Shown piece by piece: positions 1-13,849 of a stretch of 64,000 nt of DNA. The DNA lies in the NCBI GenBank assembly GCA_030407085.1, contig CM059587.1:76063001-76127000 (forward strand), written 5' to 3'. Position 1 is the first letter of the stretch. Each line of letters opens with the position of its first letter. The translations under genes were made by a program, and so were the position numbers. This DNA is from Trichopria drosophilae (lineage: Eukaryota > Arthropoda > Insecta > Hymenoptera > Diapriidae). Below the pieces are notes generated by a model. It searched no databases. It had not been told where the DNA came from and saw nothing but the letters and a program-made list of their open reading frames with translations.

Positions 1-12
1 AATATGGAAGTG

Positions 13-323
13 CACGGAGAAAAATGACTCCGCTGGATTAGCTGATTCATATCAGCTAAAATTTTCGGCTGGAATTGCCGAAAATATATGCAATTTTAGC
101 TGTTTTGATTCCGCTAATGTAGCCTTAACCCTACTCAATTCGCGCTTAGCTCTAAATTTCCGCTACATTAGCAGATTTGTTCCGTTAAATTTGCGGACTT
201 TTTCAGTAAATTTAGCTGAAATTATCGGCTATCCCTACGGAATTCCAACAGCTGTCCCTATAGGATAAAATTGGTAGAATCTGCGGATTTTTCGGCTGAT
301 TTTGCTGATTATTTTTCTCCGTG
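13..323. mobile_element. Small TIR element (MITE), CACGGAGAAAAAT ends
   Basis: The ends are an inverted pair: CACGGAGAAAAAT at 13-25 and its reverse complement at 311-323. The interior holds further inverted segments, for example CCGCTAATGTAG near 110 against CTACATTAGC near 167, so the whole unit can fold. There is no coding capacity. Similar CACGG(A)GAA starts recur at about 8797 and 15319, which fits a dispersed family. I could not find a convincing target-site duplication. Confidence 0.6.
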
Positions 324-463
324 TGTGTGCTAGTGATGGCACAACTGAACATTGATCGCTAAACTTTCTCAACCATTGAAAATATTTTGCTAATCAATAT
401 GAGTAACCGTTATTTAACCCTTTGCGGCATACATTTTTCTTTACACGGAAAACAGCTGAAAAT

Positions 464-1066
464 TGTTACTCGGGGGTTTTCGGGGTCGCTGATTTCGAAT
501 CTGAAGTCAGATTTTGAAAATTCAAAATGGCGGACCGAAATATAAAAAGTTGCTCGATCTAAGCGAAATTTGTTACTCGGGGGTTTTCGGGGTCGCTGAT
601 TTCGAATCTGAAGTCAGATTTTGAAAATTCAAAATGGCGGACCGAAATATAAAAAGTGGCTCGATCTCAGCGAAATTTGTTACTTGGGGGTTTTCGGGGT
701 CGCTGATTTCGAATCTGACTTCAGATTTGCAAAATTCAAATTGGCGGATCTAGGATGGCGAACGAACGTAAAAATCGAGTGTTGGATTTTCTTGAAAATT
801 GGTACGTTTTCTCGATCACCGATGACAAATCCAGTGTCAGATTTCAACAATTAAATGTGGATGAAATTAAAACAAATTTTGGTCAGCCATCTTGGATCCG
901 CCATTTTGAATTTTCAAAATCTGACTTCAGATTCGTAATCAGCGATCCCGAAAACCCCCGAGTAACAAATTTCGTTTAGATCGAGCAACTTTTCATATTT
1001 CGGTCCGCCATCTTGGATCCGCCATTTTGATTTTTACAAATCTGACGTCAGATTCGAAATCAGCGA
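464..1066. repeat. 107-bp tandem repeat followed by inverted copies
   Basis: A unit beginning TGTTACTCGGGGGTTTTCGG starts at 464, 571 and 678, an exact 107-bp spacing; the third copy is cut at about 760. From about 888 to 1066 two copies run in the opposite orientation (GGATCCGCCATTTTGA at 894 and 1015), so the two halves can form a large stem. Each unit carries AAAATGGCGGA and TCGAATCTGAAGTCAGA. Diverged relatives occur at 4690-4735, 5660-6030 and 55300-55520. Confidence 0.8.
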
Positions 1067-1080
1067 CCCAAAAAACATAA

Positions 1081-3600
1081 AATGCTATAGTTTCATGCAA
1101 ATATATATAATTGTTCAATCAAAAATGAATTTTTTCTGAAATTATTGATATTTTTCCGTGGTTATTTATTTATAATAATTAAAAATTAACGATAATTGAT
1201 AATATGTAACTTTTTTTATGATTATATACATCTTATTAACATAATTAACTCAAAAACCCGATTGCTTAGATGAAAACAGCCGAATAATTAATTAAAAACT
1301 GAGAGAAAATAGGTGGGATGCTGAGCATCCCACTATGCCGCAAAGGGTTAAAAGGCTGTACTTATTTTATTGTTACTCTGATTACTCCCACACGCAAGGT
1401 ATTTTTCCGGTTTGCTATGGTTAATACTTCCAACAGGTTTGTATTTACTAAAAAGCGAAATGACAGGAAGGAAAATAGCTTTAAGATTTCAAAGCCGTAG
1501 GGATATTTCTAGCAGAACTAATTTTTATTTTTACATCGACCTTCACTTAAAAAATGACCATAAATTCGAACACCCCCAATTTTCGTTCGTTTTTGGAAAA
1601 ACTACTTTCTAAGATCATTTTTTAAAATCTCCAAGTTCAATAGCATGGAATGCCAATGACTAGCAAAACGTTTTGCGTAGTCGTAATTGAAGCCGGATAC
1701 TGGTATTCTTCATCAGACATTCGAGTCTTGGTTTTCCTCAATCGCATTTACGAGATTAATTTGCTTAACTACTGCTCCGTATTAACATGCCGATCGTAGC
1801 TTGATATTAATTGGATGACAAATTGAAACCGGTTTCCTGACCAGCTGATGGTAGATGCGAAAGGGAGAAAGTATAAATACTGACGTAATGAAGGCCTGCT
1901 TAACAGATTCTTGCCTAAGTATAAATTGTTGAATTTTATATTATGATAAGTCGAGATTAATTCGACTGTGTAGGTTACGTAATAAAGAACGTGCTCCGAA
2001 GCAATATCTGATTTACATTAATTCTAAACATAATGAAAGCAAAGAGTAAGTATTACATTCTTACTTAAAAGTTCTTCAGGAAGTGGTGATTATGGTGATT
2101 GTAGTAAAATAAAGCAGGATAATATCAAGGAATAATAAGATTTTAATGTAGAAGTCGCAGGACGAGAACTTCACAGAATGAACACGATGAAGATAAGGCA
2201 ACAATGAAGACAATGTAGTAAGTAGTTAAAAAAATTAAATTCACTTATTTTTATCTTCTGAATAAATATAAAAAATATATTATTCAAAATGTCCTGAAGT
2301 TGATAACTGACTTAATGGAATTATCAAAGTTAATAAAGAAGTAACAAAAATTAAAATTACAGAACATAATAACGATGAAATCCAAGAATAAAGACGCGAC
2401 GAGAATTAATAAGTCAATTCAGCTGGTGAGCTGATAGAAAATCAAACCTTTATAACTCTTTAAATCACATTTCTTTCTTTTCTGATTTATTTATTATCTC
2501 ATTCACGCTCCGTACTTCTTTCGCTAAAACCGTGAAGTTTATTGGAAAACAACACAATAAAGATGAAGTCTATGAACCTCTGCATGAAGCATTGAATTGT
2601 AGAAAACTGGCTAAGATGATGTGGAAGAAAAAGAAAACTATGAAGATGTTGATGAAGTAAAAACTTGTCGTGACAGTTATATTCATGCATGGAGACAGCT
2701 AAACGATGCATAATGAAAGAAAATATTATAATTTTTTTACATTTTTCCTACAATTTTATTATATTTCATTTTCTTTCTATAGGAGTTCAGTAATACGTTG
2801 CTTCTAACATTTCTACATACGAAAAATTGCGAAGTGAATACTTGGTTGATGATGTGATGTGCGTTTTGTTTGAGACCACTAGAATCAAAAACTGATACAT
2901 TTTTACATCAATTTCACTAACTGTTCCAAAATAGTTAAATGAACTAATAACAAGATTAGAAAAAAGCGGAAACGAAAGTAAGTTAGTAATGGTCCTCACA
3001 CATTAACCCATTAAAAAAAAGTAGAAGACAAATTGAAAATAAATGAAAAAATACTAAAAAATATGTCAGTTTCAGAACTATTTATTCATTTATCACCCTA
3101 CTTGAATCTGGGAAACTATCCCACTGGCATGAAAAATCATATTTCAAACAATCTTAATGTGGTAGTTCCTTCAATACGGGCTGTTATTGTGACACGAATC
3201 ACTTTTTTAACAATACCGTGCATCCTTTTCTTCGACAGGGCATATCACTGACAACCTCCATTCCCCTATATCTTTAGAATGGTGTAATTATCCCGCAGAA
3301 AGCGCATTACTTCCATACATAACTTTGCTCGCGCCTTGCGGTCTACACAACTTGAACGATGCTTCTTGTAGTTATTTTGAGAACGAACCCTTTCTCCCTT
3401 TCCCCTTGGAACTATTTTCACCGCTCACGCCCGACACAAAATAAGTACTTCAATATTTTTTAGAAGGGTATGTGGCTATTGTTGCTAATTATATAAATTC
3501 ATAATTATGTAGTTCCCAATCAAAACATAATTTTCTGAAATTAAAGACATAAATACATTTTTCTTCGTACATAGCAATAAAGAGAAATAATGATCATTTC
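1081..3600. other. Gene-free stretch, A+T-rich
   Basis: No supported gene. A TATA motif at 1872 and a start codon with a good splice donor at 2033-2047 are treated separately. Purine-rich sequence at 2150-2660 has loosely repeated AACA..GATGAA segments but no frame I can join into a protein. Confidence 0.5.
1872..1879 (+). promoter_or_regulatory. Possible TATA box
   Basis: TATAAATA within AGTATAAATAC lies about 155 bp upstream of an ATG (2033) that runs four codons into a GTAAGT donor (2046). This could be the first exon of a short gene, but no downstream exon was found, so the motif may be chance in A+T-rich DNA. Confidence 0.2.
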
Positions 3601-3626
3601 GTAATTAACATTTTATTAAATGTACA

Positions 3627-3963
3627 ATTCTTGGAATTTTTTGGTTATGTATGATACGACAGGTAATTAAACAAGTGAATAAGAAAGTATGTAAACAGAC
3701 GGAACTTTGATCACACCTTAGCCCTGCGAAATGTTTTTTTCACAATAGTTTTAATTTAAAGCGCAAGAGGGATATTTCCTTATTAGTTATAAACCCAATA
3801 TTAGTCAAGTTCCGCATTTAACGTATAGGAAGATCTTAATTTAATGCACCAAACACGAACTGAGATCACACTTTCGTCTCTTTTCATCCATATTATTTAC
3901 TTGTTATTTATTTACTTGCATAATTAACTATCGTATCATACGTGACCAGAATATTCCAAGAAT
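3627..3963. repeat. Diverged inverted repeat with arms of about 56 bp
   Basis: The segment 3627-3682 (ATTCTTGGAATTTTTTGG onward) is matched in reverse complement by about 3904-3963 (ending CCAGAATATTCCAAGAAT), with a shared core around TATGATACGA. About 220 bp separate the arms. It looks like an old foldback or TIR element with no coding capacity. Confidence 0.6.
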
Positions 3964-5659
3964 TATCATTCTACATCTATTGTACAACAATTGAGAAAAT
4001 ATGAATATTTGAGTAACATAAACTAAACTGAAGCTTATGTCATAATCAGTTTCAGCGGCCATGAAAATCAATAAAGTAGCAAGTTTTAAACCAATCTAAC
4101 AGTTTTTATAAAATTATACGGTGTACAGAAATCACAATTTTTAATTTCGAAAAGCTGACATTAGATTGCAAATGAACGTCCTGATTAATTAGTGCTAAAT
4201 TATACAAATAGTAGATATGCTAGACAAAATTTACATTTCTTGCAGACAATTCGGCAATATATGGCTCATTTTTGGGCATTCCGACCCCAAATATCTATAA
4301 AACATGACGTGCTGAAGCTTTTTAACTCTCAAAGTTGGATTCAACGACTCAAAATCTGCAAAGATTCACCTACAAGGATTTCCAGTAATTATCCATTTTT
4401 TTGTGTCAGCTTTGTCCCCTCAAATATATGGACATGTCTTGAAAACTTTTTCGCCCTCCCGGGCGTACAAACTCATTTTACGCCTTCGAGACCAAAATTA
4501 CTATTAAACTTGCAGATATTGGAAAACTAAATTTTATTTCAAAGGACATTGTCAAAACGAATTCTACTGTCTTCGGTATTGTCCAGATAATAGAAAATAA
4601 CTCGCGTAACTTATTTTTACCCTTTGTTAACCCACCTGCGCAAGAGTTTCTTTCCACACAAGCGGTTTCCAAATGCATTTGGTACATTAGGGTTTTAGGA
4701 GTCGCTGACTTCGAATCTGAAGTTCAAATTTCGAACTTTAATCAATAAATAAATGAAAATTAAACTTGTTGTTGACTAAAAATTAGGAATCAAAATTGGA
4801 TAATCCGCTTGTAACAATATAGAGAGAAACAAAAATCAATAAGGCTAATATTAAGAAATAATCATTTGATTGTTGTTAAACTCCTTCTAATTCATTTTAT
4901 TCAAAAAGTACAAACAAAAGAGAAAAAGGCAAATGTAACACCTTACTCATTTAAAAAGTTGAAGTATTAACTTCAAATTCGTAACTAAAGACTCCGAAAT
5001 AATGTAGATGCTAACTTATATTTATCCCCTAACGCCCTAGCCGAAAGTGTAAATGATAACGCCAAAAGTAATAATCACAATTGGTATACTTTGTCAAAAG
5101 ATGTAATAAAATTAACTTGTTTAAATAATAATTTTTTGTTCGAAAAATAGTAAAGAAATTAGTTTGACAACTTAAAAGGAATTTTTATTTATAAAAAAAG
5201 TATCGTAAATTTATAGTGTTGAAGGAATTTCGAGACTTTTTCTTTTTCTAGCATCCTAAGATAATAATTAGTTACGAAACATTTACACAAATAACTATGG
5301 AAATAGGATATTTTGTCTAGAAGTATTTAAATATTTATGAAAATTTACAATTTGTTTAAATAATAATTGGTTTAACAAATTCTTTCCATACACTCGATTG
5401 CTGCTATTGAATCCCTTCAAAAAACCATTGTTTAAACGTTAATTTAAACGATTATTATTTAAAATTATAAATTTTGAATATTTTTAGACATAATATCTTA
5501 ATTTCAATAGTTACTTTTATGGGAGTACTTATTGTCAAATTTGTAATTAAAGGTCTCAAAAACTCTTACATACAAACTTACATTAAAATCTATAGATTTT
5601 TAAAATATTTTGTTATTTTTGTTATTTTTCGCTATATTGGATTCATCATTTCAAATTTA
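3964..5659. other. Gene-free stretch
   Basis: No supported gene. A short fragment of the 107-bp family (GTCGCTGACTTCGAATCTGAAG) lies near 4700-4722. The rest is A+T-rich sequence with stop codons in all frames. Confidence 0.5.
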
Positions 5660-6030
5660 TGAAAAATTCGTAATGAGCGACCGTAAAAACCCCCAGATGT
5701 CACTATATATTAAAATCTGTCCCTTTTAAAAGAAAAATGTCGTCCTCCGTATTGAATTAGCCATTTTAAATTTTTAGACGACAACGCCAGATTCGTAATC
5801 GGCAAACCCAAAAACCCCTAAGTAAGAAGTTACGAGAGAATCCGATCAAATTTTTAAAATCTCGCCAGCAATATTAGATACGCTATTTTGAATTTTAAAA
5901 AATATGCCAGATTCCTGTGATCAGCAACCTCGAAAACTAGGTACCAAGTTTCAATCAAATCTGATGAGTTTAAAAAAATGTTGTCCGCCATATTGGATCC
6001 CCCATTTTGAATTTGTAAAAGGATTCACTG
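5660..6030 (-). repeat. Degenerate copies of the 107-bp family
   Basis: Inverted-orientation relatives of the 464-1066 repeat: phrases such as GATTCGTAATCGGCAAACCC, AAAAACCCCTAAGTAA and CCGCCATATTGGATCC recur at roughly 100-120 bp spacing, with many substitutions and gaps. They are older than the copies at 464-1066. Confidence 0.6.
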
Positions 6031-7622
6031 TATAATTTGAAATTTTGTCACATTTTACAATGAACAAGCCATTACATTCAACTTTCATAGATCTGTATAA
6101 GAACAAATACGACCGATCATTATTTTGGAAGAGTTTGAAGAAATTTGTTCGTTTTTTTAATATTTTAAAATAAAAAAAAATAAATAGATGTATAATTTAC
6201 AATAATACATGTACCTTCGACACTCCCTAAAACAATAAAAAACGTTCAATCAAATGTCTACAGTAAACAGACAGTTTTATAACGTTTCACAAGACGTTTT
6301 TTTATTTTTTATTTTTTTTTAATAAACTAAGCTTTTTTTATATTTTGCTTTTTCTATTTGTTTTTCCTTTTACTTACTATTGGAGTAACTTTTCCTAATA
6401 ACATTTTTGCACAAATATGTAATCAAAATCAGTACCTTTAGAGTATATCACACTCAAACTATGGCAGATGTAAAAAATAAACATTCTTTTCATGCGTAAA
6501 CTCTAAATTTTTCCAAATGACATTTGAGCAACACTTCTGGAAGTGAAAAGTGTCGTCACTCATAGAGAGTAAAATTTCATAAATAAATTCATTATCTTCT
6601 AAGAGGAATTTGTATCCTATAAACATGAGACTTTCTAAAAAATTGATGGACATTTTTCATGAAAGAAACTAAATCAACATTACGTAAAAATCCCATAATT
6701 TCTACAATTTTTCAATTTTTCAATAGAGCTTAATTTTTGCAGCATAGAAACATTGACCAATCCCCTAAACTCCAACGAAAGAATTTGTTGTAATTTGCCT
6801 TCTCCATGCTCGTGCCGAAATGTTAACCTCTTGTATCCACATGTACGATGTAGATTTCGTTTCGACACCGCTTGCGATCCAAAAATAATCTTGTCGGAAA
6901 ATGAAACCAGAAGTAACCTAAGGACGGGCATCTGGTACGTTCCGGACAGAATATAATAACATGCGTGGTCTCCTTCCCTCACGCACGCACTACGCCTTAG
7001 TATCGTAATCACATAAACCGGCCTCTAGAAAAACCAAACATTCTATTAGACACGCGTACGGAAATAGTTATGCGAACCAACCGACGAAGCGCAGAAACGT
7101 CGAATTTTGCACACCGAAATAAAAAAAAATCACTAGATATGCCTTCAAAGACTTCAAACGTTTCACGTACACATGAAATAACCCTTGTATTAGGATGAAT
7201 GGTTAGCTAATTTGAGAATATTACAAACTTCTTGAGCATAAAATGACAGATTGGTAAGTATTGAAGGTCCCGAATTTGAATCCTGTTTATTAACTTTTTA
7301 GTAATTATTTTCAACCCGTGTAGTAGTGCATACTTTATTAACCACGTGAGTGGAAGGCATTTTGGAAAAAAGTGCCAAAGTGTTAAAATGCCTAGCTGTA
7401 TACAATGATTCTTACAAACTTCGAATTTTATTGTGACTTAAGATTTTTTTTTTAATTTTGAAAACTATCAACAAATTTGAGTATATGTGGTGCATAATAA
7501 TCATAGTTCAATAGTGTATTCAGCAATAGAGACATCTATTTGTCTAAGGTTTCCTATTGCAGACGACGTTCCAATTAAATATATGCATTTTCATTTTGGA
7601 GCACACACAATAACTTTCCAAA
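6031..7622. other. Gene-free stretch with a less A+T-rich patch
   Basis: No supported gene. The patch at about 6770-7110 is richer in G+C and open on both strands for 60-110 codons, but the frames show no recognisable domain and lack splice or start context. It may be conserved non-coding DNA. Confidence 0.4.
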
Positions 7623-7624
7623 TA

Positions 7625-7871
7625 CAGTAGAGTCCCGGTATATTTGCCCTCTCGATTCCTCGCCTTCCCCTCCCGTCTCCTTATGTTAGTCAAAAGGAGG
7701 AGAGCGCCGCCGCTTCTCCCACTCTCTTCGGTCGCGTTACGTTCGTGACGTCACAGTAGGCCCTTCCTGAGGCCTCAGCCCGCAATGTGGGGGAAAAAGA
7801 GAGCGGCGACAGCCAAATATAACGAGACGGAACTGGACAAATATGCTGAGACGTAAATATAGCGAGACCGA
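7625..7871 (+). mobile_element. Pogo-like MITE, right end missing
   Basis: It starts TA-CAGTAGAGTCC and aligns along its length with the complete copy at 27256-27505, including CTTCCCCTCCCGTCTC, GTGACGTCACAG, AGGCCCTTCCTGAGGCC and AAATATAGCGAGA. The match stops at about 7871, so the right TIR is lost. CAG-type termini with TA target sites are known for Tc1/mariner-pogo elements; placement in that group is inference. The copy contains the palindrome TGACGTCA at 7746-7753. Confidence 0.7.
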
Positions 7872-10800
7872 GAAGAAAATTATCCAGAGCATTTTCGAAT
7901 TTACTAAATAAACTAATAGTAAGAGAGGTGTTTTACTTTGTATAATTAAATTAGATATCAATTAAGTTAGTAGAATTGAATTCGAATGGGAAGTGTTAGT
8001 TTGAAGTAGTAAATTTTTAGAATATAAAACTCTTTTTCCTGAAGAACTCTCAATAGTGTTATATCTCAATTATGTTAACAAATAAAAATGAAATTTGTAT
8101 GGCTGATTGCACAGACAGAGTACACCCTTAAAACTGCATTTAATATTATTTTAGGAGTGGTGAGATGAATTTAATCAAAATACTGAATGCTACTTAATTT
8201 GCGGAGTCACGAAGACATTTATTTTCTGTTATGCACTCAAAATAATGTAGGATATGCATTATATCGCTTTGCATGCAAGCTTGCGAATCTTTGATCGAAT
8301 AGAAAAAAGCTCGCTGTGGCAATAGATCAAGTCGTAGACATCAGTTAAGTGACAATCATTATGTTAACTGGCAAACTCGGTAATACTGTCATTAGCGGTG
8401 ATGACCAATGATCGGTCACGCGGATTCACTCGACCGTAATTTTCGGTATTAGGGTATCAGTGATCTTATTGGCTGCTACCGGGTTTAATAGAACATCGAG
8501 ACTGGGCTTTCACCCGTGTCGATTCTTACAAGAACGATTTTCTAATACAACTTTAAAAATTCCTCGAGTGGCTAAGGGTCCTTGAAGCATTGTTGACCGC
8601 ATCATGTAATTTGATGCGATAAACGAAACTATTTGTGTTGACTTACTCAATTTAAATCTGCGTGACAATATACATTTACTTTATTTCTAGCGAAAGTATT
8701 TATATTTTTTTATGTATATATGGATTGTTCCACAAAAGTTGGAATAATTGGATACTATTTTTGATCCTAGACTTTTTTGAGATTTCATTAAGTGCGCACG
8801 GAGAATGATTTTTATTTTTAAAAAAATCAGCAGAGATGCTTATACACTTTTCTGACGTATTTTTGTGCGCTGAATCCAAATCCATTTACAGAATTTTTCC
8901 ATCACCCGACATTTTCAAGATATCCGCCATTTAGTTTTTACAAATTCGTTTCTTCCTGAATTTTGTTATCTGCAATAGAACATAATAATTAAACGTAAGA
9001 CCTCTCATTTTACACACAATTACTTCTAGAATACGTGTAAATTTTTCCAGACAGAAAAAACCGTGGTTTTTAGTATTATTACTGAAAAACTTCCAAAAAA
9101 AAGCACTAAAAAAGACAAAAATTGAGGTATTTGTAGGATAAAAAAATTCGTATAACTTGACAACAAAATACTAAAAATATTCTACGTCTATAGTCCTGTA
9201 GTAGGATAATCATGCTTCAATTTTTGAGGTTGTAGGTCTATTTAAGTTTATTTAGATTAAGGATGTGAATTTTTTTCGATAAAGTCGAATTAATGGTAAA
9301 TTTAGTACACGTGCACTGGCAGGAATTACACCGAATACGAGAATGATTTCCATACTTTTCGCATTATTCAAACATTTTGCAACACATTTCAGCTTATGTT
9401 TTATTAATGTTATGAATACAGTACAAGGGGTTCGTAAATTGAAAATCTTTTTTTTTCTGTTATAGCGGCTGTAAAATTAAACCATTTAAGGAGTCTACTC
9501 TAATTAGAACATTCAATAAAAGATAGTTTTTCAGAATTTTTTAAACAGTTTTGTAATATAAATATTGATATAAAAGTTATTACATTGTATTAATACACTA
9601 TCGAAATATATAATAAAAATTTTTGTGGTACATTTTAGTAAGTTTGCATACATGAAAATGATAGTTGAAAAAAAGTCTTAAAAAAGGTGTGTCCGCGCTC
9701 TTCATGAAATCTCTGGGATGGATGGTCTGAAACAATCAAAATTAAACGGCTTTAGATTTAGTATGTTAATAACTATAGCGCATATCGAGTGGTTTTTTAG
9801 AAATTGACAAAATGGCGGACATTTTTCGAAAAAAAAAATGAAAAAACAATTTTACAGTTTTTGGCAAAAGAAAAAAGAGTTAGAATTAAAAATGTTAAAA
9901 TACCTCAAAATGCGCTGTAGCAGTAGTAGTACAGAATATGTGGTAAAAATTTCATAAGGATCGGTAGAATAATTTCGAAGATTTGATCAACAAGGCATCG
10001 GAAAGCGTTTAGAGAAAAACTATTACCTGTTCTTAATCAGCGACCATACATTATGCCTTCCTCTTCTTCATAACGTTAATTTTCACTTTCAAAAAATGTA
10101 AAAACAAAAAGTCGATTTTTTGAAAATTCTAATTAGGGTCGATCCCTTAAAAAGTAAAAGTAAAAGCTCTATAGCCTATGAAATGAATCTCAGTGAATAA
10201 ACTCAAAGTAGCTAATGCTTAAAATATCGCAAACTAATTTTCAAAAACTAGATTATAACTAAGAAATTACAAGAAAAATGTTTTAAATCCAGTTCTCTTA
10301 TATTTACGTGTTTAAATATTGCATTTAGTAATTAGGTTTCAATATTTAATAAAATTAGTTTAAAAGTATTTAAAACTATTTAATAAACGATCCCTTCAGG
10401 AAAAAACTTGAAAGCTGTTCTTTTTTTATATGTCTAGTTTATTAGTTTCCTGGAGTCCTGGAAATTAAAATTTTGCAATTATTGAAGGAAGATATTTAAT
10501 ATTCGACATTACTATTCCGGATGTTTAATATTCCATTGTTGCTATATACGGATTCGATTGCTCCGGAGAATTCACGCATGACATTGAGATGCCAGACTCC
10601 ATCTATATTTCAAATGCTGTGCTACTTTACTCAAAGATTTCGACGCCACCTGGCAGTCTTCAGAAAAACTACACTTGATTGTAGGATGCTATTCGATGAG
10701 ATGTACAGCGAATGTGCTGACGTCACTAGATTATCGCATGTTTTTTTTTTCGAAATGATATACTGAGATTTTTAATCTCTTCTATCAGCAGTGTGTTTTT

Positions 10801-13800
10801 TACACAAAATATATCGAATAATACTGGATATAAATTACGGAAAGTAGCTTATAAGTATTATTTCACTGATTTTTTCAAATCATTTTTTCATTTCATTTTG
10901 AACCGATGAAAATCCAATACCAAATTTGAATATGATTAAATATCTTATTGATCAGTTTTACATTGGAAAAAGGTTTCATATTTTGGTCAAAGCAAAGTTT
11001 GTCAAAACTGATCAAATTTTATAAAAAATCAAACAAAGTAGATTCTAAGAAACAGAATCAAATTTCATCTTTATATGATCAATCTTATTTGATCTACTTT
11101 GATCATAATTTGATTATTTTTTACTCGTGTAACTCGTAACTATAAATTAAGGCCAAATTGATGTCTGGCAACCATTGTAGTATATGTATAATTGAATTCA
11201 ATTCAATATTTCAAACCTGACGAGATTGTAGGAAATGAAACTTCCCAAAAAGTGCAATAGTGTTTACAAACTCGTGGATCTACGTAATATATTGTTCGAT
11301 TGTGTTTTCATATTAAAAAATGATAAAATCAGATAAAGATATGTTATTCATATATAAATAATCGCTGACCAATATGTTTGGCGAACGAGCATAAGTATGC
11401 CACTCCTACAACCTTCACACCATGTAACGGTGGATTTAAACGTAAATATTATGAATTATACAATCTGTACGAAGTAAAATCTAGTACTAGGAAACGTCAT
11501 TTCGTATCATAAATACTTTTATTTTATTGACCTATCCAAGATAAAATCGATTTTTGTATTCTTATATGCACAATGTTCATAAAGGAAATATTGTTGCACT
11601 TAATGGCAATTGAATATTTTGCACGGAAAAAATATTAGTGACTGTCCTAAGGTAGTAAAGTTAACTAAGCATTTGACGTTCTGAATAATAACGGATTCAA
11701 TATGGCGGCCTGGAAACTGCGAAAACGACGAGTTATCACGATTATCATGAATAAAATTACGAAAATATTTATTTTATCCTTTTTTTTCATGTTTCATACT
11801 GAATTGAATCAAAATTCAGTTACGGATTTTCAAAATTCAAAATGGCGGATGCAAAATAATATAATAATGTTTTAATGCCACTGTAGTAATGTTTACTTTG
11901 TATAAAGACGAAGTATTGTCAAACATTATTTCGCTATAAATAAAAGAATGTGCACTAGAACATCATGCGACAGAAAAAAAGTCAGAAAATCCGATCTCAA
12001 CACACAAATTTTGCAAAACATGCAACTAATGCATTTTGCAAATCTTGTTTCATTGCAAATCATGATGGAGATACAACGGAGATGTTTAATAAAACAAAAT
12101 TTTATACTTTAATGAAAAAAGGTTCGTTTAACATTGACATATACAAAAATTACTCACAAAACACGTATTTATTTAAATTTTCACGCGTTTCACCATTTTT
12201 AAAAAAGTAAACCGTATGAAGCTGAAAACAAAAATATTGTTGACGTAAATTTCAGGATTTCGATAAATTAAAATAGTTTTGAAGAAATTCTGTAAAAATT
12301 GCAGCGTATTCTTTGACCAATTCTAAGAACTTTTTGTTCAAAAATATTTTTTCTGCGAGTCTACCATATTCAAATAAAAAATTCCTGAACTTTCGCCTTT
12401 ATTTTGAAAATGCCAACATGCACATTTTACAGTTCAAGTCTCGTGGCCACAATTTTTGTACGTTAAACAAGAATTTTCAAAAGCTTTCACTGAGAAGAGA
12501 CGAATTAAAAACACAGTTGAAAAATCCACGTTTTTTTGGAAATAATCAAATACAGTTCTTCACAATCACGATCACATTTTTCGAAAAATCTAATAAAAGA
12601 TTCTGAAAGTTCACTTAATTTTACGTCACATATGGTTGCTTGGACATTTTTGAGGACCTTCTCTTACTGAAAATACAACCGCCGAAAGCTGTAGTAAAAA
12701 AAGGCCATTCAGGACTTAACATGGACAAACTTCGAAATTAATCTTATTTTTTAATTTAATTTTATTAATGACGTCAAGTTAAAACTTTATTGAATAAATT
12801 ATTAACTGATGAATTTAAAAAAAATGCATTTTCATGCAGTGTCTGCGCCAGAAAATTTGCATTAAAAAAGGACGGAAACGGATGCAAAATCTAGAATCGA
12901 CGCCGCTAAATAAAAGCGCAGTTTTCTATAAATGAAGAATCGAAGGGAAGATCGCGTGCATAACCGATAAACTATCTATTAAGAGATTGGATCGAGGCGA
13001 TAAATTCTCTCAATAAAATCAAGCCCTCGAGATGGAAACTCGTGATCTCCATGTGTATGTAATTAAATCGGGGCGTTACGGACACGAGCGAACATGCCAT
13101 TAGCACCTTGATGGTAAAATCCAACCATGTTCCGGTACGATAATTCCACATCCTACGGAATCCGCCGTAAGATAATTGATGCCTGAAGTCGATTTACTCC
13201 GACAACATATTCATAAATCAATTTTGCAATATTAATAACAGTCATACGTAATATCTTATCAACGGGTAAATGAAGATTCACTTTTTCCCGATGTCCAGGA
13301 ACATTGTTGCGATGGCGAATCGTCAATGAAATCAAGTTCGAGACCACGATCGTAACGAGGCAGACTTTTTAATTTTGGTGAGCTAAAAATGTGTGATTAA
13401 ACGTGACGTAATTATGAGTAAAATATTACACCTTCGGAAATAGTTGGATAATTAAATAGCGTGTTATAAAATAAAAATGCTAAATATGTCTGAAGTGCTA
13501 GTTGGATGTCGAAAAACATTTTGAAGCAGCAGAAAATAACAAGAATTTGATGTACTCTTTGGTGCTTTCATTAATGTAAATTATCTTGCAAATAAAATGT
13601 ATGGAGAACGAGTTTCAGAAGAAATATAGGTTCCTACAATAACACCGTAAAGTACAATGACTGATATACTACACACAATTTACATGCAGGTATCGGCCAC
13701 AAACATTTCTGATGTCCCTACCACCATGGAAATTGTTCCAACATCCACTTTTTTGTAAAAGTTTCCAGACCCATACTCTTAAAACTTAAAGGCCCTCAAG

Positions 13801-13849
13801 CGTACCTGCGACTCTCAAAAAATTGAGGAAACTGCGCCATAACCAATTA
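7872..13849. other. Gene-free stretch
   Basis: No supported gene. Patches at 8200-8650 and 12880-13340 are less A+T-rich and look unique, as conserved regulatory DNA often does, but nothing specific can be assigned. AAAATGGCGGA-type motifs occur at 9808 and 11839, and a TTTGATC-rich zone with small inverted repeats lies at 10945-11115. Confidence 0.4.

Noticed and set aside
6680..7012. Minus-strand frame of 110 codons
   Set aside because: No domain, no good start or splice sites, and the opposite strand is equally open.
7195..7290. Possible tRNA-derived SINE head (TGGTTAGCTAA ... GAATTTGAATCC)
   Set aside because: The A- and B-box matches are poor and there is no second copy in the window.
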